The notes beneath the pieces were generated by a model. The model ran no database searches, was not told the origin of the DNA, and saw only the letters and a program-made list of their open reading frames with translations. DNA of 64,000 bases, taken from Shinella zoogloeoides (GTDB taxonomy: Bacteria; Pseudomonadota; Alphaproteobacteria; Rhizobiales; Rhizobiaceae). This document shows, in pieces, positions 25,568 through 35,469 of the stretch (positions within the stretch are counted from its first letter, which is position 1; every line of letters starts with the position of its first letter). Location of the stretch: assembly GCF_030733845.1 (NCBI RefSeq), contig NZ_CP132311.1, forward strand, positions 1,553,501 to 1,617,500. The letters are read 5' to 3'. The translations under genes were made by a program, and so were the position numbers.

Positions 25568-26698
25568 TCAGAGGGGCGCCAGATCGCCCCTCGCCCATTC
25601 CTCCTGTGTCTCGGCCATGAAGTCGGCGAAGCGGCCTTCCTCGATCGCCTTGCGGATGCCGGCCATCAGGTCCTGGTAATAGGCGAGATTGTTCCAGGTC
25701 AGCAGCATGCCGCCGAGGGATTCGTTGGCGCGGATGAGATGGTGCAGGTAGGCGCGCGAATAATCGCGCGCGGCCGGGCAGTTCGATTCCTCGTCCAGCG
25801 GGCGCATGTCTTCCGCGTGGCGGGCGTTGCGCAGGTTGATGCGGCCGCGGCGGGTGAAGGCAAGGCCATGGCGGCCCGAGCGGGTCGGCATCACGCAGTC
25901 GAACATGTCGATGCCGCGTGCGACGGATTTCAGCATGTCATCGGGCGTGCCGACACCCATCAGGTAGCGCGGCTTTTCCGAGGGCATATGGGCGATGGTC
26001 GTGTCGATCATGTCGAGCATGACCTCCTGCGGCTCGCCCACCGCAAGGCCGCCGATGGCGTAGCCCTTGAGGTTGAGGCCGGCGAGCGCCTGCGCGGATC
26101 GCTCGCGCAGATGCGGGATATCGCCGCCCTGCACGATGCCGAACATCGCCTTGCCCGGCTGGTCGCCGAAGGCCACCTTGCAGCGCTCGGCCCAGCGCAG
26201 CGACATTTCCATGGCACGCTCGATTTCCTTTGGCGATGCCGGCAGCGCCACACATTCGTCGAGCTGCATCTGGATGTCGCTGTCGAGCAGGCCCTGGATC
26301 TCGATCGAGCGTTCCGGCGACATGTGGTGCAGCGCGCCGTCGACGTGGCTCTTGAAGGTGACACCCTGCTCGTCGAGCTTGCGCAGGCCGGAGAGCGACA
26401 TGACCTGGAAGCCGCCGCTGTCGGTGAGGATCGGGTGCGGCCAGCGGATCAGCTCGTGCAGGCCGCCGAGGCGCGCGACACGCTCCGGGCCGGGACGCAG
26501 CATCAGGTGGTAGGTGTTGCCGAGGATGATGTCGGCGCCGAGTTCGCGCACCTGGTCGAGATACATCGCCTTGACCGTGCCCACCGTGCCGACGGGCATG
26601 AAGGCCGGCGTACGGATCGTGCCGCGCGGCATGGAGACCTCGCCGCGCCGTGCCTTGCCATCGGTGGCGATGAGTTTGAACTGGAAGGTTTCGGTCAT
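25568..26698 (-). CDS. tgt: tRNA-guanine transglycosylase, zinc site largely missing
   Basis: 376 residues from the ATG at 26698, which overlaps the queA stop (ATGA). Catalytic motifs: [35 protein letters not shown] and [15 protein letters not shown], with the catalytic Asp in DMFDCV. It exchanges guanine-34 for preQ1 in tRNAs with GUN anticodons. The usual zinc motif C-x-C-x2-C with a His 26 residues on reads Ser305-Asn-Cys307-Pro-Ala-Ala310 and Asn336 (TWNN where TxHN is usual), so only one of four ligands remains. It forms one unit with queA. Confidence 0.95.
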   Translation of the reverse strand: MTETFQFKLIATDGKARRGEVSMPRGTIRTPAFMPVGTVGTVKAMYLDQVRELGADIILGNTYHLMLRPGPERVARLGGLHELIRWPHPILTDSGGFQVMSLSGLRKLDEQGVTFKSHVDGALHHMSPERSIEIQGLLDSDIQMQLDECVALPASPKEIERAMEMSLRWAERCKVAFGDQPGKAMFGIVQGGDIPHLRERSAQALAGLNLKGYAIGGLAVGEPQEVMLDMIDTTIAHMPSEKPRYLMGVGTPDDMLKSVARGIDMFDCVMPTRSGRHGLAFTRRGRINLRNARHAEDMRPLDEESNCPAARDYSRAYLHHLIRANESLGGMLLTWNNLAYYQDLMAGIRKAIEEGRFADFMAETQEEWARGDLAPL

Positions 26699-27756
26699 CG
26701 GTCGTCCCGGAAAAGCAGGCTGGAGTCGCCGTAGGAATAGAAGCGGTAGCCGGTCGCGATGGCATGGGCATAGGCGCCGCGCATCGTCTCCAGCCCTGAG
26801 AAGGCCGAGACGAGCATGAACAGCGTCGACTTCGGCAGGTGGAAATTGGTCATCAGCATGTCGGCCGTGCGGAAGCGGTAGCCGGGCGTGATGAAGATAC
26901 CCGTCGCGCCGGACCACGGCTTGATCGTCCCGTCTTCTGCGGCCGCGCTTTCCAGCAGCCGCAGCGAGGTCGTGCCGACCGAGATGATGCGCCCGCCCCT
27001 CGCCCGCACGGCATTGAGCGCGGCGGCCGTCTCCTGCGAGACGTAACCGATCTCCTCGTGCATGACGTGGTCCGTCGTGTCGTCCGCCTTGACCGGCAGG
27101 AATGTGCCGGCGCCGACATGCAGCGTCACGAAATGCCGCTCGACGCCGAGCGCATCGAGCTTTTCAAAGAGTGCGTCGGTGAAATGCAGGCCGGCCGTCG
27201 GGGCCGCGACGGCGCCCTCCTCGCGGGCATAGATCGTCTGGTAGTCACGCCGGTCGGCCTCGTCGTCCTCACGCTTGGAGGCGATGTAGGGCGGCAGCGG
27301 AATATGGCCGACGGTGGCGATGGCGCGGTCGAGTTCCGGCCCGGAGGCGTTAAAGTGCAGGGTGACCTCGCCGCCCTCGCCCTTCTCCTCAATGATCGCC
27401 GACAGACTGTCGCCAAAGGCGATGCGATCGCCGAGCTTGATCCGTTTTCCCGGCTTGGCGAAAGCCTTCCAGCGGTCGCCGGCAATGCGCATATGCAGCG
27501 TCGCGGAAACCTTCTGGCCGCCGGCGCCTTCGCGGTGGCGAATGCCCTCCAGCTGGGCGGGAATGACGCGCGTATCGTTGAAGACCAGCGCATCGCCCGC
27601 GCGCAGCAGCGACGGTAGATCGCCGACGGCGCGGTCCTCGTAGGGCTTATCGGCGCCCGGCTGCACGACGAGCAGCTTCGCCGCCTCGCGCGGCGTCACC
27701 GGGCGCAACGCGATGTTTTCTTCCGGCAGATCGAAATCGAAAAGGTCGACACGCAT
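26695..27756 (-). CDS. queA: S-adenosylmethionine:tRNA ribosyltransferase-isomerase
   Basis: 353 residues ([20 protein letters not shown]). Diagnostic segments: [35 protein letters not shown] and [17 protein letters not shown]. It converts preQ1-34 to epoxyqueuosine in tRNA, the step after Tgt. It overlaps tgt by 4 bases and lies 8 bases after the DMT-like gene, all on the minus strand. Confidence 0.96.
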   Translation of the reverse strand: MRVDLFDFDLPEENIALRPVTPREAAKLLVVQPGADKPYEDRAVGDLPSLLRAGDALVFNDTRVIPAQLEGIRHREGAGGQKVSATLHMRIAGDRWKAFAKPGKRIKLGDRIAFGDSLSAIIEEKGEGGEVTLHFNASGPELDRAIATVGHIPLPPYIASKREDDEADRRDYQTIYAREEGAVAAPTAGLHFTDALFEKLDALGVERHFVTLHVGAGTFLPVKADDTTDHVMHEEIGYVSQETAAALNAVRARGGRIISVGTTSLRLLESAAAEDGTIKPWSGATGIFITPGYRFRTADMLMTNFHLPKSTLFMLVSAFSGLETMRGAYAHAIATGYRFYSYGDSSLLFRDDR

Positions 27757-27764
27757 GGCTGACC

Positions 27765-28214
27765 TCAGAGGAAGCGGATCATGAGGGCGCCGGCAACGAG
27801 CAGCAGGGCGCCGCCAATGCGGCCGACGGAGATTTCACGAACCGCCATGCCGAGGAAGCCGATGCGATCGAGCAGGATGCCGGCAAGAAGCTGGCCGGAG
27901 ACGGCAAAGGCCATGACGGCGGCAGCCCCGATGCGCGGCGTCAGGAAGATGGCGGTCGTGACATAGACCGTGCCCAGCGCGCCGCCGGCGATGTAGAGCC
28001 AGAGGTCGGGGCCGCGCCAGTCGGGCGAGCGGCCCTCGAACGAAGCGGTGGCAACGACGACGAGCGCCAGGATGATCGCACCCGACAGGAAAGAGACGCA
28101 GGCGGCAGCCACCGGCATGCTGAGCCCGCGGCCGAGCAGCGCATTGATCGGAGCCTGAATTGCGATGCACGCGCCGGCCGCAATGCCGAGCAGCGCCCAG
28201 AGGAAAGCAGCCAT
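27765..28214 (-). CDS. YdcZ/DUF606-type small membrane transporter
   Basis: 149 residues with five hydrophobic segments. The start [20 protein letters not shown], then [20 protein letters not shown], and the ending [16 protein letters not shown] match the DUF606 (YdcZ) half-size proteins of the drug/metabolite transporter superfamily. The substrate is unknown. It lies 8 bases upstream of queA and behind a terminator of the cyclophilin gene, so it may carry its own promoter. Confidence 0.82.
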   Translation of the reverse strand: MAAFLWALLGIAAGACIAIQAPINALLGRGLSMPVAAACVSFLSGAIILALVVVATASFEGRSPDWRGPDLWLYIAGGALGTVYVTTAIFLTPRIGAAAVMAFAVSGQLLAGILLDRIGFLGMAVREISVGRIGGALLLVAGALMIRFL

Positions 28215-28241
28215 ATCGACGTCTCTTGAAAAAGGGCAAAG

Positions 28242-28271
28242 AAAAACCGCGCCCGCCGGGGCGAGCGCGGT
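28242..28271 (-). terminator. Terminator after the cytoplasmic cyclophilin gene
   Basis: On the minus strand an 11-12 base stem (ACCGCGCTCGCC / GGGCGCGGT region) is followed by a T run complementary to 28242-28246, 20 bases after the stop at 28291. Confidence 0.75.
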
Positions 28272-28290
28272 CGAAATCGAGGGTTTTCTA

Positions 28291-28806
28291 TCAGGCCGCT
28301 ACGTCTGCGGCAACCTTCATCGAGACGATGGTGTCGGGATCGCGCACCGGCTCGCCGCGCTTGATCTTGTCGATGTTTTCCATGCCTTCGATGACCTGGC
28401 CCCAGACGGAATACTGCTTGTTGAGCCAGGGGGAATCCGTGAAGCAGATGAAGAACTGCGAATTGGCGGAATTCGGCATCTGGCTGCGGGCCATGGAACA
28501 CGTGCCGCGCACATGGCTCATGTTGGAGAATTCGGCCTTCAGGTCCGGCTTTTCGGAGCCGCCCATGCCGGCGCGGGCCGGGTTGAAGTCCTTGCCGCCG
28601 GTCTTGCCGTACTGCACGTCGCCGGTCTGGGCCATGAAGTCTTCGATCACGCGATGGAAGACGACGCCGTCATAGGCGCCTTCGCGCGTCAGTTCCTTGA
28701 TGCGCGCTACGTGCCCGGGCGCAAGATCCGGAAGAAGCTGGATGACCACCTTCCCCTTCGTGGTCTCCATGATGATGGTGTTTTCCGGATCCTTGATCTC
28801 GGCCAT
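28291..28806 (-). CDS. Peptidyl-prolyl cis-trans isomerase (cyclophilin), cytoplasmic
   Basis: 171 residues without signal peptide (MAEIKDPENTIIMETTKGKV). Cyclophilin core: DGVVFHRVIEDFMAQTGD, MARSQMPNSANSQFFI, and YSVWGQVIEGMENID. Active-site Arg (FHR) and Phe/Gln residues are in place. It accelerates proline isomerisation during folding. It lies 81 bases downstream of a related exported copy; the two share the SANSQFFI block and arose by duplication. Confidence 0.94.
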   Translation of the reverse strand: MAEIKDPENTIIMETTKGKVVIQLLPDLAPGHVARIKELTREGAYDGVVFHRVIEDFMAQTGDVQYGKTGGKDFNPARAGMGGSEKPDLKAEFSNMSHVRGTCSMARSQMPNSANSQFFICFTDSPWLNKQYSVWGQVIEGMENIDKIKRGEPVRDPDTIVSMKVAADVAA

Positions 28807-28887
28807 GGTCTTTCTCCTTCTAAAGCCTGCCCCGCAAATGGGTCGCGATTGCGCGATTGCAACAGGCGGAAAATCAAAATATGAGGC

Positions 28888-29445
28888 TTACTTGCCGACG
28901 GTGACCTTGACCATGCGGTCCGGATCGGTGACCGAGCCGTTGTTGGCGTCGTCGCCGCGCTTGATCTTGTCGACATTCTCCATGCCGGAGACGACCTTGC
29001 CGACGACCGTGTACTGGCCGTTCAGGAAGTCGCCCGGGGCGAACATGATGAAGAACTGCGAATTGGCGGAATTCGGGTCCTGCGCGCGCGCCATGCCGAC
29101 CGTACCGCGCTCGAAGGGCACGTCGGAGAATTCGGCCGGAAGGTCCGGCTGGCTGGAGCCGCCCGTGCCGGCAGCCTGCGCCTGATAGCCGTCCGCCATG
29201 TCGCCATACTGCACGTCGCCGGTCTGGGCCATGAAGCCCTCGATCACGCGGTGGAAGGCGACATTGTCATATTCGCCGGCGGCGGCGAGCGCCTTGATGC
29301 GTTCGGCGTGCTTGGGCGCCTTGTCGTTCAGCTCGATGACGACAGGGCCGTCCTTCAGCTGGATCGTGATGAAATCGGCGGCCTGGGCCATGGCGGTGCC
29401 CGCGAGGAACAGGGCGCCTGCGAAGGCGAGACGGAGGATGTTCAT
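28888..29445 (-). CDS. Peptidyl-prolyl cis-trans isomerase (cyclophilin), exported
   Basis: 185 residues from the ATG at 29445, with AAGGGAG about 6 bases upstream. A signal peptide (MNILRLAFAGALFLAGTAMA, cut near AQA|AD) sends it to the periplasm. The cyclophilin core (VAFHRVIEGFMAQTGDVQYG, ARAQDPNSANSQFFIMF) closely resembles the next gene. It probably assists folding of periplasmic proteins. The gene lies between coaD and the cytoplasmic copy, same strand. Confidence 0.93.
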   Translation of the reverse strand: MNILRLAFAGALFLAGTAMAQAADFITIQLKDGPVVIELNDKAPKHAERIKALAAAGEYDNVAFHRVIEGFMAQTGDVQYGDMADGYQAQAAGTGGSSQPDLPAEFSDVPFERGTVGMARAQDPNSANSQFFIMFAPGDFLNGQYTVVGKVVSGMENVDKIKRGDDANNGSVTDPDRMVKVTVGK

Positions 29446-29479
29446 GATAGCTCCCTTGAGGGGTTCAGGATGATTGCGC

Positions 29480-29974
29480 TCAGCCCTTCTTGCGGGCCTT
29501 GAGGGCCGTAAAGACGGGCGCCGGAACGAAGGCACTGACATCGCCGCCCATCGCCGCGATCTGGCGGACCAATGTGGCGGTAATGGGCCGAGAGAGGGCG
29601 CCCGCCGGCAGGAAGACGGTCTGCACGTCCTCCGCCATCTGGCGGTTCATGCCGGCCATCTGCATTTCGTAGTCCATATCCGTGCCGTCGCGCAGGCCCC
29701 GGATGAGGAGCTTGGCCTTGTGGGCACGGGCGGCATCGACGACCAGGTTGGAGAAGGAGACGACGCTGACATCCCCTGCCCGCTCCGGCAGCACTTCGGC
29801 GATCGAAAGACGGATGAGCTCGGCGCGTTCCTCGAAGGAAAAGAGCGGTGTCTTGCCGGGGTGGATGCCGATGGCGACGATGACCTTGGGCGCCACGTTC
29901 AGCGCCTGGACCAGCACGTCGATATGGCCGTTGGTAATCGGATCGAAAGAGCCAGGGTAGAAGGCGACTGTCAT
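29480..29974 (-). CDS. coaD: Phosphopantetheine adenylyltransferase
   Basis: 164 residues ([20 protein letters not shown]). The nucleotidyltransferase T/HxGH motif is [26 protein letters not shown] and the C-terminal [20 protein letters not shown] are typical. It makes dephospho-CoA from 4'-phosphopantetheine and ATP. The gene is 34 bases upstream of the exported cyclophilin, so they may be cotranscribed. Confidence 0.96.
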   Translation of the reverse strand: MTVAFYPGSFDPITNGHIDVLVQALNVAPKVIVAIGIHPGKTPLFSFEERAELIRLSIAEVLPERAGDVSVVSFSNLVVDAARAHKAKLLIRGLRDGTDMDYEMQMAGMNRQMAEDVQTVFLPAGALSRPITATLVRQIAAMGGDVSAFVPAPVFTALKARKKG

Positions 29975-30223
29975 CGGCGGGGTCCCGTTTGCCGCCTTTT
30001 GTCACGGACCGTGCCGTTTCGCAAGGGTGCGGCCCGTCGCATCCCGAACTGTCCCCTGTGAAGAACATGAACTGTGCGTGAATGGGCCGTTCAAGACGAT
30101 TTCAGGCAAGCCATGTCTAAATGGCGGCATAGGGGTCGGGAACAAAGGTCGCAGTCGCGCATTCTCCTGACCGAACACAGTGGAACCAGTAATGCGTTTC
30201 CTTAGGCTTGAAGGAACACAAAA

Positions 30224-30349
30224 ATGGCACTCGCTCTACTCTGCATGACCATGTTCATCGCGCTCACCGCTGCAACGATCCATGCTTTGCGCGAAGAGGA
30301 TCGGCCGGCTACGCCCCGGGTCGCCGCACGCGGCAAGTGGCTGCGTTGA
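30224..30349 (+). CDS. Small membrane protein, 41 residues
   Basis: An ORF of 42 codons with AAGGA about 8 bases upstream: MALALLCMTMFIALTAATIH and a basic tail ending GKWLR. One membrane span is predicted in residues 2-20. It is followed 14 bases later by a second tiny membrane ORF in the same direction, so the two probably form a small operon. Neither is recognised. Confidence 0.5.
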   Translation: MALALLCMTMFIALTAATIHALREEDRPATPRVAARGKWLR

Positions 30350-30363
30350 TCGGGTAAAGTAGG

Positions 30364-30510
30364 ATGGCCGCACTCACGATCCTATTCACAGTCTTCATCA
30401 GCGCCGTGTTCACCTTCGACTTTGCGCGCACGATCCTGGAACTCAAACGGGACCGCGCGGAACTGAAGGCGGCAAGACTGAAAACAGAAGCAGGCGGCTT
30501 CGGCGTCTAA
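30364..30510 (+). CDS. Small membrane protein, 48 residues
   Basis: An ORF of 49 codons: MAALTILFTVFISAVFTFDF then a charged helix (ARTILELKRDRAELKAARLK). The span plus charged helix is a common layout for regulatory microproteins. The ribosome-binding site (TAAAGTAGG) lies very close to the ATG. It is placed after the 41-residue ORF and before a cluster of hairpins. Confidence 0.5.
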   Translation: MAALTILFTVFISAVFTFDFARTILELKRDRAELKAARLKTEAGGFGV

Positions 30511-30532
30511 GAACGCCTCCCTGCAACGCCAT

Positions 30533-30608
30533 GCGCCGTAAGGCGCAAAGGATGATGCAGCACGTATGCCGCCGTCAAAGCGGGCAGCCTTCCCTCCGGG
30601 TTGCCCGC
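30533..30608 (+). terminator. Two successive hairpins after the small membrane genes
   Basis: The first is GCGCC-GTAA-GGCGC (30533-30546). The second has 7-base arms GCGGGCA (30580-30586) and TGCCCGC (30602-30608). Neither has a strong T run. They may slow or end transcription from the small genes, ahead of the stronger bidirectional terminator that follows. Confidence 0.4.
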
Positions 30609-30615
30609 GTCAAAT

Positions 30616-30653
30616 GAAAAGCCGGACGGTCGTTCCCTGCCCGTCCGGCTTTT
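30616..30653. terminator. Bidirectional terminator between small genes and gyrA
   Basis: The stem AAAAGCCGGACGG pairs with CCGTCCGGCTTTT around an internal loop. There are A and T runs on both sides, so it can stop transcripts from either direction; gyrA ends 26 bases to its right. Confidence 0.85.
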
Positions 30654-30678
30654 CCATGTCTAGAATGGCCCGAGGCGT

Positions 30679-33450
30679 TTATTCCTCGGTAGGCGTCGCT
30701 TCCGCGGCGTCGATATCGTCCTCGATCATCTCCGCATCGTCCTCGCCTTCCGGCTCGCTGATGCGCTCGACCGAAACCACCTTCTCATCCTTGGCAGTGG
30801 AGAAGATCGTCACGCCCTTGGTCGCGCGGCTGGCGATGCGGATGCCGTCCACCGGCACGCGGATCAACTGGCCGCCGTCGGAGACGAGCATGAGCTGGTC
30901 CTTGTCCTCAACCGGGAATGCGGCGACCACTTCGCCGATCTCGTTCGTCTTGGACGTGTCGGTAGCGCGGATGCCCTTGCCGCCGCGGCCCGAGGTGCGG
31001 AAGTCGTAGGAGGACGACCGCTTGCCGAAGCCCTTCTGCGAAACCGTCAGCACGAACTGCTCGCGCGCCTTGAGCTCCTGGTAGCGCTCTTCCGTGAGGT
31101 CGCCGATCTCGCCTACCTCTTCGCCGACCAGCGCGATATCCTCCTCGTCGACGCCGCTGGCGCGGCGCTCGGCGGCGGAACGCTTAAGGTAGGCCGCGCG
31201 CTCCCATGGCTCGGCATCGACATGGCTGACGATGGTCATCGAGATGATGCGGTCGCCCTTGCCGAGCGAGATGCCGCGCACGCCGACCGAATTGCGGCCG
31301 GCAAAGACGCGAACGTCATCGACCGAGAAGCGGATGCACTGGCCGAGCGCGGTCGTCAGCAGCACGTCGTCGCTCTCCGTGCAGGTCTCGACGTTGAGGA
31401 TCTCATCGCCGTCTTCCTCCAGCTTCATCGCGATCTTGCCGTTGCGGTTGACCTGGACGAAGTCGGACAGCTTGTTGCGGCGAACCGTGCCGCGGGTCGT
31501 CGAGAACATGACGTCGAGGTTTTCCCACGTCGTCTCGTCCTCGGGCAGCGGCATGATCGTCGTTATGCGCTCGCCGGGTTCCAGCGGCAGCATGTTGATG
31601 AGCGCCTTGCCCTTCGACTGCGGCGTGCCGATCGGCAGGCGCCAGACCTTCTCCTTGTAGACGATGCCGCGCGAGGAGAAGAACAGGACCGGCGTATGCG
31701 TGTTGGCGACGAAGAGGCGGGTCGCAAAATCCTCGTCCTTCATGGCCATGCCGGAGCGGCCCTTGCCGCCGCGGCGCTGCGCGCGGTAGGTGGCGAGCGG
31801 CACGCGCTTGACGTAGCCGGCATGCGACACGGTCACCACCATGTCTTCGCGGGCGATCAGGTCCTCGTCGTCCATGTCGGGACCGCCCTCGGCGATCTCG
31901 GTGCGGCGCGGCGTGCCGAATTCGTCCCTGATGGCGGCGAGTTCGTCCTTGACGATCGTCATGATGCGCAGGCGCGAGGAGAGGATGTCGAGATAGTCCT
32001 TGATCTCCTCACCGATCTTGTTGAGTTCCTCGTCGATCTCGTCACGGCCGAGCGCGGTAAGGCGCGCCAGACGCAGCTCGAGGATGGCGCGGGCCTGCTC
32101 CTCGGAGAGATTGTAGGTGAGGTCCTCGTTGATGCGATGGCGCGGATCGTCGATGAGACGGATCAGCACATCGACGTCCTTGGCCGGCCAGCGGCGCTCC
32201 ATCAACTGCTCGCGCGCCGTCTGCGGATCGGGCGCGCGGCGGATGAGGCTGATTACCTCGTCGATATTGGCAACCGCGATGGCAAGGCCCACCAGGACAT
32301 GGGCGCGGTCGCGCGCCTTGCGCAGCAGGTATTTCGTGCGGCGGCTGACGACCTCTTCGCGGAAGGCGACGAAGGCGCGAAGCATGTCGAGCAGCGTCAT
32401 CTGCTCCGGCTTGCCGCCGTTCAGCGCCACCATGTTGCAGCCGAAGGAGGTCTGCAGCGGCGTGTAGCGGTAGAGCTGGTTGAGGATGACCTCGGCATTG
32501 GCATCGCGCTTCAGCTCGATGACGACGCGGTAGCCGTCGCGGTCGGATTCGTCGCGAAGGTCGGAAATGCCCTCGATGCGCTTGTCGCGCACGAGTTCCG
32601 CCATCTTCTCGATCATCGACGCCTTGTTCACCTGGAAGGGAATCTCGGTGACGATGATCTGCTCGCGGTCCCCGCGCATCGGCTCGATCGTGGCGCGGCC
32701 ACGCATGACGACGGAGCCTCGGCCGGTCTCGTAGGCCTGACGGATGCCGGCGCGGCCGAGGATCAGCGCGCCGGTCGGGAAGTCAGGCCCCGGAATGTGC
32801 TGCATCAGGTCGAGCAGATCGATCGCCGGATTGTCGATCAGCGCGATACAGCCGTTGATGACTTCGGAAAGGTTGTGCGGCGGAATGTTGGTCGCCATGC
32901 CGACCGCGATGCCGCCCGCCCCGTTGACCAGGAGGTTCGGGAACTTGGCCGGGACGACGACGGGCTCGCTCATCGTGCCGTCGTAGTTGTCACGGAAGTT
33001 GACCGTTTCCTTGTCGAGGTCGTCGAGCAGGGAATGGGCGGCCTTTTCTAGGCGGCATTCCGTGTAGCGCTGGGCCGCCGGCGGATCGCCGTCGACGGAG
33101 CCGAAGTTGCCCTGGCCGTCGATCAGCGGCAGGCGGAGCGACCAGTCCTGCGCCATGCGCGCCAGCGCGTCGTAGATCGCGCTGTCGCCGTGCGGATGGT
33201 ATTTACCCATCACATCACCGGTGACGCGGGCCGACTTCACGTATTTCTTGTTCCAGTCGACCCCCATCTCGCTCATCGAGTAGAGGATGCGCCGGTGCAC
33301 GGGCTTGAGGCCGTCGCGCACATCGGGCAGCGCGCGGGACACGATCACGCTCATGGCGTAATCGAGATAGGACCGCTGCATTTCCTCGATGATGGAGATC
33401 GGCTCAATGCCGGGAGGGTTCTTGCCGCCGGGTGTCGATTGTTCTGTCAA
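30679..33450 (-). CDS. gyrA: DNA gyrase subunit A
   Basis: 923 residues ([20 protein letters not shown]). The catalytic tyrosine is Tyr129 ([10 protein letters not shown]). In the quinolone-determining region the residues equal to E. coli Ser83 and Asp87 are Ser90 and Asp94 ([15 protein letters not shown]), i.e. the susceptible type. C-terminal beta-pinwheel blades carry the GyrA-box-like [11 protein letters not shown]. The product introduces negative supercoils together with GyrB. An acidic tail ends the protein. Confidence 0.98.
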   Translation of the reverse strand: MTEQSTPGGKNPPGIEPISIIEEMQRSYLDYAMSVIVSRALPDVRDGLKPVHRRILYSMSEMGVDWNKKYVKSARVTGDVMGKYHPHGDSAIYDALARMAQDWSLRLPLIDGQGNFGSVDGDPPAAQRYTECRLEKAAHSLLDDLDKETVNFRDNYDGTMSEPVVVPAKFPNLLVNGAGGIAVGMATNIPPHNLSEVINGCIALIDNPAIDLLDLMQHIPGPDFPTGALILGRAGIRQAYETGRGSVVMRGRATIEPMRGDREQIIVTEIPFQVNKASMIEKMAELVRDKRIEGISDLRDESDRDGYRVVIELKRDANAEVILNQLYRYTPLQTSFGCNMVALNGGKPEQMTLLDMLRAFVAFREEVVSRRTKYLLRKARDRAHVLVGLAIAVANIDEVISLIRRAPDPQTAREQLMERRWPAKDVDVLIRLIDDPRHRINEDLTYNLSEEQARAILELRLARLTALGRDEIDEELNKIGEEIKDYLDILSSRLRIMTIVKDELAAIRDEFGTPRRTEIAEGGPDMDDEDLIAREDMVVTVSHAGYVKRVPLATYRAQRRGGKGRSGMAMKDEDFATRLFVANTHTPVLFFSSRGIVYKEKVWRLPIGTPQSKGKALINMLPLEPGERITTIMPLPEDETTWENLDVMFSTTRGTVRRNKLSDFVQVNRNGKIAMKLEEDGDEILNVETCTESDDVLLTTALGQCIRFSVDDVRVFAGRNSVGVRGISLGKGDRIISMTIVSHVDAEPWERAAYLKRSAAERRASGVDEEDIALVGEEVGEIGDLTEERYQELKAREQFVLTVSQKGFGKRSSSYDFRTSGRGGKGIRATDTSKTNEIGEVVAAFPVEDKDQLMLVSDGGQLIRVPVDGIRIASRATKGVTIFSTAKDEKVVSVERISEPEGEDDAEMIEDDIDAAEATPTEE

Positions 33451-33689
33451 TTTCGGTCACGATCGTTGTTCAGAATCAGATGCAATTTTATAGCCTACCG
33501 ATGCTCCAAGCGCCAATTTCGCCAGGGGTTTTGAACAGGCTTTTCCTGTAAATCCGCCAATTTGCGCATTTTCATGGTCTTGCCGGCAGGACTTTGTCAC
33601 CGCCCTTCCCTTGCGGCTCGCCCTCGCCTAACAATGCGGGCACAAGGCCATCGCAAACGGCCGCGCAACGGCGAGGGGAAACGCCTTCC

Positions 33690-34319
33690 ATGCTGAACAT
33701 CGATCTCGTGGTCAATGCGATCACGACCCTGCTCGTGACCATCGACCCGCCCGGCCTCGCCCCGATCTTCCTGGGGCTCACCGTGGGCATGACACGCCCG
33801 CAGCGCAAGCAGGTGGCGCTGCGCGGCTGCATCATCGCCTTCTGCATCCTCGCCGTCTTCGCGGTGACGGGTTCCGGCGTCCTCTCGCTGCTCGGCATCT
33901 CCATCGGCGCCTTCCGCATTGCCGGCGGCCTGCTCCTGTTCTGGATCGCCTTCGAGATGATCTTCGAGCGCCGCAACGAGCGCAAGGAGAAGACCAGCGA
34001 GGTGGCGATCACCCGCGACCACATCCACAACATCGCCGTCTTCCCGCTCGCCCTGCCGCTGATCGCCGGCCCCGGCGCGATCTCCGCGACGATCCTCACC
34101 TCCGGCTCCTTCCCTTCCGCGCTCGAACGCGGCGTCCTCATCGGCGTCCTGGCGCTCTGCATCGGCATCCTGTTCCTGTCGCTGGTCATCGCCGAGCGCA
34201 TCGACCGTTTCCTCGGCAATACCGGCCGTGCCATCCTCACGCGCCTGCTCGGCGTCATCCTCGCGGCGCTGGCGGTGCAGTTCGTGGTCGACGGCGTGAA
34301 ATCCGCCTTCGCTCTCTGA
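33690..34319 (+). CDS. MarC family membrane protein
   Basis: 209 residues from the ATG at 33690 (MLNIDLVVNAITTLLVTIDP), with GAGGGGAAA about 9 bases upstream. Six hydrophobic segments are predicted. The PPGLAPIFLGLT segment and AFRIAGGLLLFWIAFEMIF, then FPLALPLIAGPGAISATIL, are family features. MarC proteins were once linked to multiple antibiotic resistance, but their role is unclear. The gene is divergent from gyrA across 239 bases. Confidence 0.88.
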   Translation: MLNIDLVVNAITTLLVTIDPPGLAPIFLGLTVGMTRPQRKQVALRGCIIAFCILAVFAVTGSGVLSLLGISIGAFRIAGGLLLFWIAFEMIFERRNERKEKTSEVAITRDHIHNIAVFPLALPLIAGPGAISATILTSGSFPSALERGVLIGVLALCIGILFLSLVIAERIDRFLGNTGRAILTRLLGVILAALAVQFVVDGVKSAFAL

Positions 34320-34350
34320 GCGGGCGGAGAATGGTCGCGCACGCCGGTTG

Positions 34351-34914
34351 CTAGTGCCGCCGTGCTTTCCATTCGCGTGCCAGAATGGCGTAGATATATT
34401 CGTCGCCCCAGGTGCCGTTGAAGCGGTCGTTTTCGACCAGATGAGCCTCGCGCCGCAAGCCGAGGCGTTCGACGACCCCGACCGAACCCTTGTTCCCGGT
34501 ATCCAGCCGCGCGAAGATGCGATGAAAGCCGAAGGCGGAGAAGCCCAGGTCGATCATCGCGGCAACGGCTTCCGTCGCATAGCCCTGGCCGGCATGGACG
34601 GGGTTGAAGATATAGCCGACTTCGCCCTGCAGCGCGTCCTTGCTCTCCAGTTTCAGCAGCACCTCGCCGAGCAGCATGTCATCGCCCTTGCGCGTGACGG
34701 CCAGCTTGAACACATCGCCATCCTGTTCGAACTCAGCGTTCAGCAGCCTCGCGAACCGCTCTTCCAGCGCCGTTGCCTCCGGCGGGTCGGCATAGAGGTA
34801 ACGATAGACGTCCTGCCGGGAATGGTAGGAAGCGAAGGCGGAAAAGTCGCCGGGGGCAAATTTCCGAAGCACGAGCCGTTCGGTCGTGATGGGCAAGTCT
34901 GGAAAAGCGATCAT
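34351..34914 (-). CDS. GNAT family N-acetyltransferase
   Basis: 187 residues from the ATG at 34914 (MIAFPDLPITTERLVLRKFA). It has the TERLVLR start of RimJ/RimL-type enzymes, the acetyl-CoA loop (VHAGQGYATEAVAAMIDLGF) and a C-terminal NKGSVGVVERLGLRREA segment. A longer frame to 35181 is the shadow of the next gene. The substrate is unknown. Confidence 0.87.
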   Translation of the reverse strand: MIAFPDLPITTERLVLRKFAPGDFSAFASYHSRQDVYRYLYADPPEATALEERFARLLNAEFEQDGDVFKLAVTRKGDDMLLGEVLLKLESKDALQGEVGYIFNPVHAGQGYATEAVAAMIDLGFSAFGFHRIFARLDTGNKGSVGVVERLGLRREAHLVENDRFNGTWGDEYIYAILAREWKARRH

Positions 34915-34981
34915 GCCGGCTGATCTAGGTGGCCATGGCAACGCATGCAAGGGAACGGCCTGTCGCCACCGCGGAACATGT

Positions 34982-35389
34982 TCAAGGGTTGTCGGCGAAC
35001 CATTTGACGATGGCCGGCATGTTCTCCTCGAAGCCGCCGGGCAGGAAAACGTTGAGCAGACCGACCCGCGCGTCCGAGCGGTTCTCGAAGTCGTGCAGCA
35101 CGGTCGCCGGAATGCGCACGAAGCTGCCGGCAGGGGCCTCCAGCCATTCCTCGCCAGCAAGGATACTGGCGGTGCCCGCAATCACATAGAAGAGTTCGAC
35201 ATTCGCCGCGTGGGAATGGGCGCCGGGCCCGGTCGTATGCGGCTCCAGCCACCATTCGGAAACGCTGTAGGCGTCAGCGGTTTCCCCGTGATCCGCCTTG
35301 AAGACCGCGTGCATGCGCCCGAGCGGATAGGCCCGCCCTTCGCCAGGCCGCAGGAAAAGCACGTCCGCAGCCGTCTTCTCGTCCCTCAT
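34982..35389 (-). CDS. Cupin-domain protein
   Basis: 135 residues from the ATG at 35389, with GGAGGAGGG about 6 bases upstream. One cupin barrel: metal ligands are likely in the HSHAANVELFYVIAG segment (His-x-His and Glu), with the second motif PATVLHDFENRS. The role cannot be assigned; such proteins can be sugar isomerases, dioxygenases or sensors. It lies between ssb and the GNAT gene, behind the ssb terminator. Confidence 0.82.
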   Translation of the reverse strand: MRDEKTAADVLFLRPGEGRAYPLGRMHAVFKADHGETADAYSVSEWWLEPHTTGPGAHSHAANVELFYVIAGTASILAGEEWLEAPAGSFVRIPATVLHDFENRSDARVGLLNVFLPGGFEENMPAIVKWFADNP

Positions 35390-35428
35390 GACACGCCCTC
35401 CTCCGGCGCTGCCCGTCATGAGCACCAA

Positions 35429-35462
35429 AGAAAAAGACCGGCGCGCGGGCCGGTCTTTCTTT
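35429..35462 (-). terminator. Terminator of ssb
   Basis: The inverted repeat AAAGACCGGC / GCCGGTCTTT with a short GC-rich loop, flanked by A and T runs. It lies 8 bases downstream of the ssb stop. Confidence 0.85.
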
Positions 35463-35469
35463 CGTATCC

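Noticed and set aside
30173-30186. A GAAC-GAAC pair resembling a LexA box before the small membrane genes
   Set aside because: The spacer is 6 bases rather than 7, and there is no repair gene beside it.
31222-33051. A 609-codon plus-strand frame inside gyrA
   Set aside because: An antisense shadow of a high-GC gene; the Asp/Arg/Ala/His-rich composition has no domain features. The same applies to 37301-39799, 52679-54922, 55307-57754 and 61318-62580.
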